Shown here: piece after piece, positions 5,919-6,136 of the stretch
Position numbering within the stretch: the stretch's first letter is position 1
How the letters are laid out: every line of letters begins with the position of its first letter
Assembly: GCA_013414745.1 (NCBI GenBank)
Contig: CP058707.1
Span: forward strand, 1,213,054 to 1,219,189
Direction of reading: 5' to 3'
Origin: Bacteroidota bacterium
Lineage (GTDB): Bacteria > Bacteroidota > Bacteroidia > Chitinophagales > Chitinophagaceae
Length of the DNA stretch: 6,136 nt
Notes under the pieces: generated by a model
Database searches by the model: none
The model's input: the letters and a program-made list of their open reading frames with translations, nothing else
Told to the model about the DNA's origin: nothing
Position numbers and translations under genes: made by a program

Positions 5919-6136
5919 TCACCCCACCTGACTGATCGCCTGAAACTCGAACCAGGCCTCTGGGATCTCGCCTTGTAAATACGCCAGGGCATCTTCTACC
6001 TGCAATAAAGCAAAAGGCATCCGCAATTTGCTGTTGTGAATTTCGCGCATGATGCCTTCAGCCGGCAAGGTATAAATCACATACTCGCGTTGGGCTATTT
6101 CGCTGCCCGGGGTAAACACATCCCGGTACTGACCCG
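5919..6136 (-). CDS. Unidentified protein, C-terminal part, runs off the right edge
   Basis: The minus strand is open from the right edge to a TGA at 5921-5919, about 71 residues. It reads YRDVFTPGSEIAQREYVIY, then SKLRMPFALLQVEDAL and EIPEAWFEFQ near the end. GTG 6119 is an internal Val (YRDVFTP), not a start. The composition is that of a soluble cytoplasmic protein, without membrane segments or sorting domain. It uses GC-richer codons than the PKD genes, similar to the left-edge gene. I do not recognise the family. It converges on the second PKD gene. Coding status is likely because the frame stays protein-like throughout. Confidence 0.68.
   Translation of the reverse strand, partial: GQYRDVFTPGSEIAQREYVIYTLPAEGIMREIHNSKLRMPFALLQVEDALAYLQGEIPEAWFEFQAISQVG

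Overview
The window looks like a chromosomal segment of a free-living member of the Bacteroidota. The main evidence is the pair of C-terminal domains (near 2681-2935 and 5032-5286), which match the type IX secretion system (T9SS) type A sorting domain: a VYPNP opening, ILDVSGRV in the middle, GLYFIQ and a Lys-Lys end. T9SS is confined to this phylum. No replication, mobilisation or transposase gene is visible.

Layout: (1) 1-359, minus strand, the N-terminal part of an unidentified protein running off the left edge. (2) About 360-770, no gene; it holds a 13-bp inverted repeat and a candidate promoter. (3) 771-2935, plus strand, a secreted protein of seven PKD-like repeats plus sorting domain, followed by an intrinsic terminator. 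(4) 3155-5286, plus strand, a tandem paralogue with the same architecture, in three reading frames as the sequence stands, followed by an identical terminator. (5) 5349-5918, no confident gene; it holds a 130-bp nested palindrome, a second hairpin and a possible gene remnant. (6) 5919-6136, minus strand, the C-terminal part of another unidentified protein running off the right edge.

The two PKD genes are the core of the window. They arose by whole-gene duplication: repeats 3 and 4 of one match repeats 3 and 4 of the other. Their final 128 bp, covering the last codons, stop, 3' UTR and terminator, are identical, although the repeat regions have diverged strongly. Both products are predicted to be exported by Sec and then by T9SS to the cell surface or medium, where they would act as adhesive or structural proteins. 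No catalytic domain is visible. Each gene has its own terminator, so they are probably separate transcription units.

The dominant anomaly is a set of five apparent frameshifts: in the left gene, at both PKD starts, and twice inside the second PKD gene. All can be explained by under-counted homopolymer runs. That pattern fits sequencing error best, though the two at gene starts also resemble phase-variation tracts.
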